Below, one piece after another: positions 1 to 10,447 of a DNA stretch of 64,000 nt (position 1 is the stretch's first letter; each line of letters starts with the position of its first letter). Below the pieces are notes generated by a model, which saw nothing but the letters and a program-made list of their open reading frames with translations, searched no databases and had not been told where the DNA came from. The DNA is from Paramyrothecium sp. XJ0827 (lineage: Eukaryota > Ascomycota > Sordariomycetes > Hypocreales > Stachybotryaceae), in assembly GCA_020881915.1 (NCBI GenBank), contig JAJFPB010000008.1:3224001-3288000 (forward strand), in the 5' to 3' direction. The position numbers and the translations under genes were made by a program.

Positions 1-8
1 GTTGAAAT

Positions 9-3000
9 TTAGAAATACATGATGCCACCGGCACCCATTAGCATGTCCGTAGATGTCTCATCTGGGTTACCAGAGTAGGCCAACGGTAGCATTACGTCCG
101 GGTTACCTGACTCAGAAAACCCTTCCACTCTAGCTATTTGAGAGCCACCTGTGGCCGTGGTGTCCTCAGTGAATATAGGGCCATCCTGACCAGCTGCTTG
201 TAGGAGCAAATCCAGTGCGGTAAGTCCTGCTCGGTTCTGCCTCGGTTCTAAGTTTTCATTAACCTGCGAAGAATGGCTGGTCTGTGTTTCAACTTGCGAT
301 GATTGCACTATAGCTAATGGCGTGCTATACTCCGGATCGTCATCGAATATCGGAGGACAGACCTGACCTCCGAGTTGTGAGCCGGGAGCTGAGGCTTTTA
401 ACTGGAAAAGATTGTCGATACTGGGAAGTGAGAACTGGGAAGGTGATATACTCTGGAGTGGAGATCGTGTCACTCTTGTTGAGCTCATTTCAATACCCTG
501 ACCTTGAAGGAGTACCGGCGCCGGCTGACTTTTGCTGCGTAAAGGTCTGTGGGACTGATGGGATTGGAAGTTGGATAAGGGAGAAACAGTTCGTGTGATT
601 CTTGTTAGGAGGACAACTTGCTCTCTAGATTGTGTTGTGATAGCGATGTCGCCGTTAACTGGGTTGGAGAGGTTGTCAGAGCGTTGACAGCTAGTATTTT
701 CGACTGGCTGGTTTGTCTGTTCCGCGTTTCTGAGCTGTTCTGATGCCGTAGCTGAGGAACTCGATGTCAGAGGGCAAGATGTACGAAGCGATCTAGAGGA
801 GGTATCTGTTATTTCTGCCTCTGACTCCAAGGTAACTGTCCTTGTCTTCGCCCGTGGTAGGTACTCTGCAGGTATATCAGGGGCGATACGCGTTTCGATA
901 AGAGTCGGTGGTGGCGATCCGTTTTCAATACTCGCGTCTGGATCGGCTAAGGGCTTGTCGGGCTGGTTTGCCTCATGAGAGGATGCGTCTAACTGCTCCG
1001 TCCCGGTGTCACTTGCGCTTTGAGCCAGTTCCCTTGTCTCCTGCATATTGAGTCGAGCCTCATGCAGTTCATGGTCCACAATTGGAGAGTAGCTACTTCG
1101 AGGTAGGCCACTCTCAGTATATTCATGGTCCGAAGGCTCTCCGGATGTGATAAGCTGTGTCTGGTCGGGTTCTCGACTAGCTCGTGTAGAATACTGACTT
1201 ATTACTTCTCCGTCTTCAGTTCGTGAGCCTCGCGTTGGAGAGCGACATGAACTCGGGCCACTAGTTTGATGGCTTGTTTTCTTTCGTTTTTTCTGCCTGC
1301 CAGTTCGGGTCTTAGTCGGGTTAATGGGACTTGGAAGAATCATATCAGTGGTCAGGTTGCCTTGGGAATTCGCGTCTGTTATGCCTTGAATTGCAAGGAT
1401 CGCTCTGTCCCAGCTCAGAGCTGCACATGAAGCGTCTTCACTCTGTCGAAACTCGTCAGTCATTGTTGTGTCAGAAGACACAACTTGTTCCGGCACCACA
1501 GGGGATGTTGCTTGTGTATCAGCAGAGTGACGATCGTCCTGGTCGAGAGGCGGCTGGCTTGCAAACTCTTGGTCGGTCCGTGACAGTTGCCGAGTCTGCG
1601 AGCCTTGACCGAGACTAGCCCTGGCTCGGTTTACAGGGTGAAATTGGATGCCGGATGTTGAGGATACTCGTGAACTCTGAAAGCCGAGACTTGAAGTAAT
1701 GTCTGGTATAGTAGATGGCCGGTCCTTTTTCCTTCTTCTTCGCTCCGGAGGGTCACTAAGGACATTAGGATCTGGACAATCCCTTAGTCTGTCAACCAGA
1801 AGCTCTCTTGATCTGTAAGCCGTTCTGAATCGATCGAAATCCGCGTCTTCATTGAGAAGATTCACATTCAAACTCTTGCATATTGTATTATAGCTGCCCT
1901 TCTCATTAGCATTCATACAACAATCAATCTCACCTAGCTCACCTCCATCGATCACCGTTAAGGAGTTTCACTAGAAATGGAATCCACAACGGTAGTGATG
2001 CTTGGTACTCGTCGGGAACTTTCAAGCAAGGGAAAGCCTCCGTAAAGGTAGCATTCGGCTTAGGGGCTTTGGGACACCGAGCATAAAAAGAGATATCCTT
2101 TCCCGCTACATAAATGTTAGATCATACCGAAACGCGAGAAATCTTGTACGCACCAAGATAGAACACCTCAAAGCCGCGATGTTGAAGTCCTCGGCGGTAT
2201 TGGCGTTGCTGTTCCTCAAGGAGCCATAGAATAGTGGTTCGATAACGGTCCAACGATCTCTCTGTTGCTGAACATTGGCCACGGGTCTGCTGAAAGAAGC
2301 TTTCTACCGCAGAATTCACCAATTCTTTAGGATGGCCTTCGCTCAGTGCCACACAACATGTTGCAAAAAAGACCTGCGATACAAGTTGAGAGACACATTT
2401 GGTCCGTTTCGCGTCTTTGATGAGCCTAGCACTCCTCTCGGCAACTTCACAAAGTACATCTTGCAAATCGAGACGGGGCACAGCGCTAACATCCACTTGT
2501 TGCCCGGGAAACTGACCTAATACACAGTCGATTACCTCAAGATAATTTTCTGCGCATGAGAGACCGACTGTCGTTCTCTTCTGCAGCCACTCCTGCTCCG
2601 ATTTGGCAAGGGAATCGAGGAACGCTGCTGTTCTCTTTTTCCATCGCCCAGTATTCTCGTCATCATCTGCGGTATCAACCTCACTGCTTCGCTTTTTGGC
2701 TGAAGGAAGCTGATCTGGACGCCATATATCGAAGACTACTGAGCTGCAGCTTGGTGGAGACGTGATGACTTCTGGATTGACGCCAATGGCCTGAAAACTC
2801 TGGCTGTCAGATCGTGATACAGGCAACGCAGCCTGAACATCCGGGTCCTGCACTTGATGGGAGGACAGTGAACAGGCGAGATTACTGCTGCTTTCCTCAT
2901 GGCCGTACCCGTCGCTGTTGCGTGTATTCTGCACTTTGTCTTCAAGTTGACGAATAAATTGCAGCCGTGAGTCCCTAGGAAGTTGGTGAAGAAGTTGAAC

Positions 3001-3036
3001 AGCGTATGAGATTTCGTCACATTCTCTAGGAACCAT
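9..3036 (-). CDS. Large regulator-like protein of unknown family (about 976 aa, three exons)
   Basis: Two long open frames on this strand join through two introns with good borders: 2106-2153 (GTGCGT, branch ATCTAAC, TAG) and 1894-1942 (GTGAGC, branch GCTAATG, CAG). The phases fit, giving exons 3036-2154, 2105-1943 and 1893-9. The ATG at 3036 gives MVPRECDEISY; an upstream in-frame ATG at 3132 is possible but begins with a less natural hydrophobic stretch. Residues 1-110 and about 140-380 look folded and helical. A basic cluster (PERRRRKKDR) lies just after the last junction. The remaining ~550 residues are Ser/Thr/Glu-rich and probably disordered. I recognise no domain. The layout (folded N-terminus, basic patch, disordered acidic tail) suggests a nuclear or regulatory protein, which is inference. 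Its start lies 100 nt from a perfect 64-bp palindrome. Confidence 0.6.
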
Positions 3037-3136
3037 TGTTACGAGAACAACAAAGAAGACAATATTGGAGTTCAGGTTCTTCGCCAAGATGCGAGCTCCC
3101 ACGCTAACCCGAATGATTTCTTTGTCATTCAAGATA

Positions 3137-3200
3137 TTTTCAGGCTAACCTAAATGGTTTGCGTGTCATGACACGCAAACCATTTAGGTTAGCCTGAAAA
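3137..3200. promoter_or_regulatory. Perfect 64-bp palindrome, 100 nt upstream of the large regulator-like gene
   Basis: The two 32-nt arms (3137-3168 and 3169-3200) are exact reverse complements with no spacer, centred on GTCATGAC. The bases just outside (3136 A, 3201 C) do not pair. The DNA could extrude as a cruciform, and a transcript could fold into a long hairpin. A second palindrome with a different sequence sits at the same distance from a bZIP gene start at 52.16 kb. Confidence 0.85.
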
Positions 3201-3264
3201 CATCGAGCATGCATCTTACACCTTGCTTCGCACCCTGTTGCGGAGAGCCGTCCGGCTCCAAAGT

Positions 3265-3411
3265 GCTTGTGATTCCGAGAATATTGCTTTTGAATATGAA
3301 ACGTTGGTTCGTAATCATTTCAGCTTCTCAGCACGGCCCCATTCATGCAATCATCCCTGCCATATCAATGTGCAAGCCAACATGAGAGATACATATATGC
3401 CGGGCCCCTGA
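3265..3411 (+). promoter_or_regulatory. Promoter or leader cassette, copy 1 (shared with 52.26 and 4.35 kb)
   Basis: The block at 3265-3328 (GTGATTCCGAGAA, ATTGCTTTTGAA, ACGTTGGTTCGTAATCATTT) is almost the same as 52265-52328. It is followed at 3390-3410 by ACATATATGCC then GGGCCCCTGA, which recurs at 4450-4471 and in part at 52389-52401. CATATATG looks like a TATA box for the plus-strand gene at 3604. The same DNA, together with the palindrome, is also the upstream region of the minus-strand gene starting at 3036. Confidence 0.6.
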
Positions 3412-3603
3412 CCCAGATGGTTCAGTCTAGTTGCCTTCCTACACTCCCCAGCTTTTTTCATCTGGTTCGCCTTGTTGTCCGGTCCGCCCTTTTCTGCATA
3501 CCAAGCTGTTAAGTGAGGCGTAATCGCTTTCTGCCCTTTGAACAGCTGTCTGCTTCTGTCGTTCCACCCCTTCGCCTCCACCATTCCCATTTCTCCCCCT
3601 AAG

Positions 3604-4089
3604 ATGGGCTCAGATAATGGTTGGTACATTCTTCTTCTCTGGACCATCCATCTTGTACTGTTTTGGCCTTCCGACAATCACGAATTTTACCCTACACCCC
3701 TTTGGGACAACACGAGCGTGGGCAGATACAGCGATCAAGCACAACCGCTTCACCAGATCCCTATTTCCTCTCAAAAACCAGATATCCACGGATCATGTCA
3801 GCAGGATGATGACGAAAGCTTGAGCACTGCTACCACTGCAGTGAGCCCAGACTCCGATGAGGAAGATCTGCCACTTGACGGGGACAGCATTTTGTCTGGT
3901 GACCTGGAGGGTGTGTCCCCATATGACGGGGGAGGTGTGTCATTAAATGATGGCGACAGCATTTTTTCTGGTGAGGGGGAGGGTGTGTCAGCTTTTGAAG
4001 GGGAAGGTGTGCTATCAATCGACGTGAGGATTTTCGAGAATGGTGTGTTACAAGAAGGGCTCTGGTTTGCTGGGGGGGCGTACTCTTGA
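3604..4089 (+). CDS. Small membrane-anchored or secreted protein with acidic Gly/Ser/Asp repeats
   Basis: The ATG at 3604 opens a 161-residue frame; an in-frame non-ATG extension reaches 3538. Residues 7-22 (WYILLLWTIHLVLFWP) form a hydrophobic segment, either a signal peptide or an N-terminal anchor. From about residue 75 the protein is very acidic and shows loose repeats of the type GDSI-SG-EGVS. There is no known domain. A TATA-like CATATATG lies about 210 nt upstream. The opposite strand (3798-4289) is also open, with a Pro/Ser-rich reading; I prefer this strand because of the start, the hydrophobic N-terminus and the upstream cassette. Confidence 0.45.
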   Translation: MGSDNGWYILLLWTIHLVLFWPSDNHEFYPTPLWDNTSVGRYSDQAQPLHQIPISSQKPDIHGSCQQDDDESLSTATTAVSPDSDEEDLPLDGDSILSGDLEGVSPYDGGGVSLNDGDSIFSGEGEGVSAFEGEGVLSIDVRIFENGVLQEGLWFAGGAYS

Positions 4090-4449
4090 CCGTCGTGGCG
4101 AAAGCAGGCTAAACCCCCGGACTGTTTGTCCCTCATCCACCGAGACGTGTTCTCCTCTCCTTGTAGCAATGTCCTTGTAGCAATGTTAGGTTGACTTATC
4201 ATGCCCCGGCGCCTTCTATTAAAGAACTTAGCTGGACTAGCTCTGACGCGGATGTTCCGGCATAGCGTCTCCAGCCGTGGACTCGGCATGGTACGGGGAA
4301 GTCACCCGTGATTGTCACAGTGAGATCCCCTGCATGTCAATAGATGCTCAGAGCGATGATGATCACGCAAAAGATATTGCTTTTGAACCTAATGTAGCAC
4401 CTCGACTGACTCGGTACTGTCCAGGTCCAGGCGGCCATGCAGGAATGAG

Positions 4450-4471
4450 ATACATATATGCCTGGCCCCTG
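4450..4471 (+). promoter_or_regulatory. TATA-containing leader, copy 2
   Basis: TACATATATGCC followed by TGGCCCCTGA repeats the element seen at 3390-3410. About 75 nt upstream, ATATTGCTTTTGAA (from 4373) also matches copy 1. It lies about 130 nt before the start of the 7-TM gene at 4590, so it is probably that gene's core promoter. Confidence 0.5.
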
Positions 4472-4589
4472 ATTCACGTCGGGTGCTGTGTTCCATCTGG
4501 TTGCCTTGTACCGTTTGCTTGGGTTCGCGTTGTCAGCCTTCCATTCAAAGCTCTTCTGGTTCGCATTGCAACGCTTCCCATCTCTAGGC

Positions 4590-5871
4590 ATGGCGTCGAC
4601 CACGACCATTTTAGCCTTCAGCTTGACAGCCGTGGCTTTTTCCTTCCTGCTCACATACTCAATCACTTACTTTTCAAACATTTTATGGCGTCTCTGCTGT
4701 TCAACTTCAAGCATTGCGCTTGGATCATGTCTTGCAGCGGCCAAATGCGCGACACAACTCTTTGCATGTATCAGTGTTGCCTCCGGAGGTTTTGTTCTGC
4801 TCATAGGCAGTGCCTTGAGAATCGACCATCAAGATCAAACTTGGCTATTCGTCTTCATGTTGATGGTTCTTACTTGCGCAACGGTTTTGCTTGTTCGTTT
4901 GAGTTAGTACTTGCGAAGGATCCATGCTAACAAAAAATAGGACACAGGAGTTTACCGAAGCATCGAGTCCTTCGAGTATGCTGCTACCCTCCCACCGCAT
5001 CGAAAGCTCATCTTCTCACTGATTCTGCTCATTCAATTGATCTTGGCCACTTGTGGTATCTACTTTGCGCTATCCAGACAAAGCACCCGGCCCTGGGCCG
5101 ATCGAACATTCATATGGCTCTGCGCGATTCCCTTGCCAGCTGCTTTCGTGTGGGCAGGAATGGCATCGTGCGCAGCCAGTTTTCCCGCTCGCAGAACATT
5201 CAAGTGGAGGCTTCGGAGCATGGTAATAGCAAGTTGGTCGGTAGTCATATCGTGTATGACAGGACTCGGGTTCGCTCTCAAGACTGGTACACCCGAGCCG
5301 ATCTTGGTCTTTTACTTTCTGGCTTGTATAAGCTGGATACTATTATACAGCGAGAACCGGCTATGGAGGCAGTGCAGAAGTTGGAGGAAGCGTACATCAA
5401 CCCGAGAAGACATTACGAGCGATTCCCTTGTCGAAGCAGGTATGATTACCGTTCTCCAGGGAAGTCAAAGATGCTAACAAGCCTCGAGGGTTCAGCCCGT
5501 CACCTCAACACCAAATGCCGGCGACCGTACCTCCGAGGACCGAGTCCACCACGGAGTTGATGGAGACAAAGCCAGTGATCTCAGCGCACAGGTCGGATTC
5601 TGGAGTCAGCTATACCTCGACAGCTGAATTGACACCGGACCGAACTACGGCCCCAGAAGATGAGGCAGTAAAGGCAGTATGGGGAGAAAGGGTGATACAT
5701 CAACGAAGTGATTTACCAGCTTATCTCGCCAAAGCATACCTGCCCCGAAATCGAAACGAACAGCACGCGGATGGCGGCAAAAAAAGGGTGAAAAAGCCCA
5801 TCCGCATGAGAAAAAGCAAAATAAGGCTGCCCACAATCGAGCAGATGATCTCATCCGGATTGCCTCGATAA
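4590..5871 (+). CDS. Predicted seven-transmembrane protein of unknown function (395 aa)
   Basis: Three exons (4590-4902, 4948-5439, 5489-5871) join in phase through introns 4903-4947 (GTTAGT, GCTAAC branch, CACAG) and 5440-5488 (GTATGA, GCTAAC branch, GAG). The product has about seven hydrophobic spans: one near residue 5-25, one or two at 38-74, one at 82-102, and four more in exon 2. A roughly 150-residue hydrophilic tail follows, Thr/Ser-rich first and Lys/Arg-rich at the end. Seven spans plus a long cytoplasmic tail resemble a receptor or a fungal integral-membrane family, but I see no diagnostic motif. It shares a leader element with the gene upstream, so the two may be co-regulated. Confidence 0.65.
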
Positions 5872-6410
5872 CGACGGTGAAACTCATCAGTATAAAGAGC
5901 ACTGTTGCGGAGATGCCTCTTCAATGTCACTAGGAGTTCCACACCTGTACCATAACCTCTTTTTTTCCTTCCCTCTTTTACCTTCAATATAATTTTTGTG
6001 AACACTCCGTGGCAGGCAAAGACCTGGCTGTGCTGCACTTTGGTCTATCGGTGTCCGCTATGAATCGAAGATCGGCGCCGAACAAGGCTATTTTGACCCC
6101 GGCTGAGTTCATTCTGTTGAACGAGCGATGGCCGACGTCGAAAAACAGGGCGAGAAGCTAGCCCACATGGTAAGACAATACAGGGGCCTGGTTACCAGGA
6201 GTCTAATACACATGGGCATTGTCACGGCTTTGCTGCACAGCCTTCCGCCTTGCATGAGTCCGAAGAGAGTCCGGCATGTGCCCAGGATACCGACGCCTCA
6301 TCGCCCCGCTTAAGTACAAACTGCCCGGGAGTTTGGGTACATAATGCAGCCGTGCCACTTCGAATGCCATCTGCACCTTCCTGCTTCATCCCATCCATAC
6401 GTTCTCTGTC
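5872..6410. other. Intergenic; no gene supported
   Basis: Only short overlapping frames are present, with no intron-supported extension. The segment before 6411 probably holds the promoter of the next gene. Confidence 0.4.
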
Positions 6411-7241
6411 ATGTCAATCCAAGGAGTAAGTCGTTATGTTCTAATTACCGGAAGATTATCTCACGCCTTAATAGAGCACCGATCCGAACCCATTCGACGC
6501 CGATCCGGACGATAACGACGAGTGGACGAGCTGTCTTATCCTCATGAGCGAAGACAAGAAGGCAGTATGGTCCCAAGTTGAGGACTCTCGCCGCATATGT
6601 GTACTTGGAAAAACCCCGAGCGACAAGCTATACGTGGTTACAATTTGTCGACCATGCATATCATGGCTTTCTGCCCATGGGATCAGATTTGTAGAGCTCT
6701 CCCCGGTGCACACCTGGAATGCAGTCTATCCGCCACTTGAGAACGAGGTCCCAAATATTGTCCCAACGATTACCAAGGCATTATGGGCCGGTCGAGGTGC
6801 TGGATACGATCAATACATCAAGAGAGTCACAAAAGATAAGGGTGCTTCAGTAGTCTTTGGTCGGGAGATGCTAATACGAGACCTACTGGTGCGTTTAAAA
6901 ATAAGCAGGACCTGGGGGCCAATACTGACTGCTTGCAGAATTCTGATCATGTTACAAGAGAACGAGTAGTACTCTTCTTACCTGGCGCAGGTTGCCTACT
7001 GGATGAGGCTCGTCACCGCAGCATGGAAACACCTGCGTTGAACGATAAGTCCAAAAGGATGTGGATCGAAGAGACCTTATCAAGTAGACATGGATGGAAG
7101 GAAGAGGTCTCGTATATGGACAACGTGAGTGTGATTTTGAATTTTCTACGGAAGCACGTCGACCACGCCACGATGAAGGTATTTTGCGAGAAAGAGATGC
7201 AGAAACAGATGCAGGAACAGATGCAGCCGAAGTATATCTAA
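6411..7241 (+). CDS. Hypothetical protein, 243 aa, three exons
   Basis: A five-codon first exon (6411-6425, MSIQG) is followed by introns 6426-6474 (GTAAGT...TAG) and 6889-6938 (GTGCGT...GCAG); exons 6475-6888 and 6939-7241 join in frame. The acidic N-terminus (PFDADPDDNDEW) leads into a globular region with two Cys near CRPCISW. The protein ends in a Gln/Lys/Met-rich helix (KEMQKQMQEQMQ). There is no signal peptide and no family I recognise. The intact phases across two introns argue for a real gene. Confidence 0.55.
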
Positions 7242-7348
7242 TTGGCTCGTCTTGATCAATGAGCACTCGCAGGCCTCTCTCGACACAAGTCCAAAGGGAG
7301 ATTGAGAGGCGCAATGCATGTTGCATATACTATTGGGGAGATCACCAA

Positions 7349-7690
7349 CTAATAATGTACGACAGCTTGATACTCCAGCCAATGTTCATCACCACTCTGC
7401 ATCTGGGGATGTGTTTCCCACGACCCCGCCCGATATCCTTGTTTTTCAATATCCGTTCTCATCTTCTTGATGCGCGTATGCATGCGGTTAAGACTTTCTG
7501 CCGAGTCATTCTGAACTTGCTCAGTCTCTCCGTCATCGATCGAATTATTTGTAGAATCAATGGTTGGTTCATGGTTGTGGTTCAGATCTCGCACAATAAA
7601 TCTCTTAATTATTTTGCTGTTGTACTTTGCATTGAAGGGACAAAAAGCTTGGGGACCAAGCAGTGGTTGTGTGAGCAGTGCGGTAAGCTA
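7349..7690 (-). pseudogene. FAR1-type DNA-binding domain relic (MULE-like transposase or FAR1 protein)
   Basis: Reading the minus strand upstream of the short frame at 7349-7594 gives a CPF...K(Y)...VRDLNHNHEP pattern. This is the second half of a FAR1/WRKY-GCM1 zinc-binding fold (CPF then HNHE), as found in FAR1-domain proteins and Mutator-like transposases. A Lys/Arg-rich helix follows and the frame stops after about 80 residues. No transposase core is present, so this is a fragment. The plus-strand frame over the same DNA (7259-8020) uses a biased composition and is probably antisense. Confidence 0.45.
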
Positions 7691-7795
7691 AAATTGGAAG
7701 AGCTTCCGAGTCAATATATCAATTTCCTGTTGTTCTGCCAGACCTGGTGTGCTTACTCTTTCCAGCTCCTGGCAAGCATAATGATCTCCACTTCC

Positions 7796-7864
7796 GGCCG
7801 GGGGATTGACCCACTTTGCCGACCTCGCCGGGCCTTATCATCCAGGGTTCACCGACGAGATGTC
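7796..7864 (+). repeat. Dispersed repeat fragment, copy 1
   Basis: GATTGACCCACTTTG, then a GGGCCTTAT block, then CAGGGTTCACC-ACGAG, matches 11302-11400 in the same order and orientation apart from indels and mostly C/T and A/G differences. The parent element cannot be identified here. Confidence 0.55.
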
Positions 7865-8773
7865 CTTCCATCCAGCCCCCAGGTTGGTATGACGCAACGA
7901 GCCCGGAGCTCCACCGAGCGGTTTGCCTCGCCAGACTATTTAAATCAAGGGCTTCTGCCTTATTACTGGTTCGCGGCCATCAATGTAACATTTTGCTATG
8001 AGTCACAGTGCTTGCAGTAATGTGCAACTACTTTTACGTACGTCTTGTGCATACGTTGACTTATCATCCCGTTAACATGTTAAACCAGAAAGAGCTGAGC
8101 TGCCAACATCATTATTACTTGATAGAGTCATGGTGTCCGAAGTACATAAAGACAGAAAGAAGTTGCCCTCCAACTATTGTAAGCAAACAATACTGGGGCG
8201 ACGATATCTGTGGTACGTCTCATCCTTACTGATGCCTTCAGTCAAAAGCGAGCTGAGCTCATCTCATCAGGTTCATGCCTTGAGGAACAGCAGTCAATCG
8301 ACCCTCCATGGGGCAGACTGATGCAGGCAACGAACGAACGCGGTCCATTGCTGTACAGGGATGTAGGATCCCAAAAGAAATGTTTTTTTCCATCCCAAGT
8401 AGTCTTGGAGCGCGGCAGTACATCTTCTGATTTGCCACATGACAGCTATACAAGCACGTCATTTGTTCATTTCTTCTATCCGGGTTTTAAATGAAATGCA
8501 AATTGCAGCAGGTCGGTGGTCTCATAAACGGCATCTCCATCGTATAATTTTCATATCTGCGTTCCGGCAACAAATTCTTCTTAGCCGGGCTCCGGATGAG
8601 CTCATCGCCAGTGCATGTGTTGAAGTGGCTGACGCATGGGTACATAAACATCCTTGCTGCCCGCCTATTGCCATGATCAAACTCCGTCTTTTGCATAACA
8701 AATCGAGTCGGTCTTTTCACCTTTCTTCCCTCTTTGCCGCCCCGCTTGATATTGCGACGAGTTCAAGAACACT

Positions 8774-9266
8774 ATGTCTCATGATATACAAAGTCTCATG
8801 GCGTTGGTGACCGAACGTTCAGTGAACGATTCGTCTCAGCAGACAATCGCCGAGATCTTGCGCCGCTTGCATGTATGTATCTTTGCCCAGTCTAAATTTA
8901 CCGTCTTACCTGACATTCCAGATTGAGGGAAAGCTCAAGTTTCGGGATTATCTCATCAAAATTCTCATCACGAAAATACCGCACCGGCATATACAAACCC
9001 TCAAGCGATGGAAGAAGGAGGTTAATGATTTCTTTACTTCTTTTACAGCTGTAATTCAACGACCAGAAACGAGGAACGAGGATATTCGCTTGCTCTTGCT
9101 TCTTTTATGCGACTCGTTAACGCAAGCCCGTCACGGAGTAACAGCAGAAGAATTATTACGTCTTCTGACATTATTCAATCTGGAAGGGCAGACAGTCGTT
9201 CGCGATCGAGACGAAGTCGAAAGACTTCGTCAGGAGTTTTCATGCTTGGAAGATGACGAGTCTTGA
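8774..9266 (+). CDS. Small helical protein of unknown function (147 aa)
   Basis: Two exons, 8774-8872 and 8922-9266, join around a textbook 49-nt intron (GTATGT...CTGAC...CCAG). The whole product is predicted helical, with leucine-rich segments (LLLLLLCDSL, EELLRLLTLF) and a charged C-terminus ending in EDDES. There is no signal peptide and no catalytic motif. A pyrimidine-rich tract before the ATG is typical of fungal promoters. It may be a lineage-specific cytosolic protein. Confidence 0.55.
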
Positions 9267-9656
9267 GGATCTATGTCCTATGCCCCAGCGATCGAGGAGG
9301 CAGATGCGTTCGGGCTAGGAGGCAAGAACTGGCTTCAGCTAGAACTCTTTGAGCTAACATTTCTGCGAAATGGGAATGGAAGTTGTGATAGACTGGAGAG
9401 GTCTTCTGGGATTGGGGAGCACCCTTTGCTATACCAGAGATGTTGATGACTCTTTTCTGGAGGTGCCCCCACGTCTGCATGAAAGTTGCCAGGGCCCATG
9501 CCCCATTTCATCACCTTTGACTGAGAAAAAGGAGGCTCCCCTTAATTTCAATCCAGCTTGCACGAGCTTACTTAAGACTCAGATCCCGTCGCACATGGCT
9601 CCCATCCTTCCCTCTTCTTTACGTGTCCAACAAGTGCAAGCAATACCTCTGAGCCA
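9267..9656. other. Intergenic; no gene supported
   Basis: Short frames only. The last ~100 nt upstream of 9657 are CT-rich and may be a promoter. Confidence 0.35.
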
Positions 9657-10230
9657 ATGTCAAAACTGACGCCAGCTACCGTTTTTTTCCGCCTCGAATA
9701 TACAAATGATGACACTTCAGCATTAGACAGAGTGAGGATCGCTGTTACTATGAAAGCTGAAAGATCGATCTCGGATTTTCCTATTACAGAATGTAAAGTT
9801 TTTTTTTCCTACCTCACCCTCGGCTCTTCATTGACAATGACCATCAGGTCGATTTCATGGCAAACCGTTCAGTCTCTATGTGTATCAGAAGACTTGGAGC
9901 CTCTCATTGGCTAAGCATTGCCTCTCAGGCTATGGCGTCATGTTCTACCTGCAGCGGGGGATTCGAGAAAAAGAAATCAGTCAAGCTCTGAGCGAGGGAC
10001 GCGTGATTGCCATGCTTGCCGACCCAGAGTCTGCAGAGGAGAAGGAATTCGCACTCGCGGATCAGCGGCAGCAGGGTCCTCTTTGGAATACCGAGGCCCT
10101 CTCCGTGCGTATGCGATCAGAAATAGTTTTACACACTAAAAGATGCCAATGGCCTTGCGATGTGAGTTCCCCCAAGCTAGTTTACCTCGATCCGAGCTCA
10201 CAGCACCTTCAAGTGCCAGAAATACCATGA
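9657..10230 (+). CDS. Hypothetical protein with uncertain 3' structure (about 172 aa)
   Basis: The ATG at 9657 opens exon 9657-9792. Intron 9793-9847 (GTAAAG...CAG) leads in phase to a second exon open to 10230. A further GTGAGT...CACAG intron near 10162-10203 is a multiple of three long, so splicing and retention both reach the same stop. The downstream frame (10253-10447) also reads well and may be a continuation that I cannot join in phase. The exon-2 core (YVYQKTWSLSLAKHCLSGYG) looks globular. No family recognised. Confidence 0.35.
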
Positions 10231-10322
10231 CACCCATAGGAATGGCAAGCCCGTGAGCTGCTTCCTCTGTCGCAAGCGGTATAAGGAAGGGATGGAGCTG
10301 CGACGTTGGGATGAAGCGATCA

Positions 10323-10372
10323 CTATCGATTCGAACGGTACCTCAACTGGTTTGAAAGCCTCGAATCATCAA
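10323..10372 (+). repeat. Dispersed repeat fragment (second copy at 17079-17132)
   Basis: ATCGATTCGAACGGTACC, then CAACTGG, then TCGAATCATCAAG match 17079-17132 closely, with a three-base indel. Both lie downstream of short genes in gene-poor DNA. Confidence 0.55.
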
Positions 10373-10447
10373 GAATATCTGATAGATGGATGGAAAACCG
10401 TTGCTTACAATTTTTCAGGACAACCGTTCTGGTGGGAGGAGAGATAG

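Noticed and set aside
3798..4289. 163-codon minus-strand Pro/Ser-rich frame
   Set aside because: Antisense to the acidic membrane-anchored protein; its composition is what the acidic repeats give in reverse. Kept as an alternative only.
7259..8020. 253-codon plus-strand open frame
   Set aside because: Starts with TTG/ATG in repeat-like DNA, Cys/Phe/Leu-rich without domain, and overlaps a better minus-strand FAR1-like reading.
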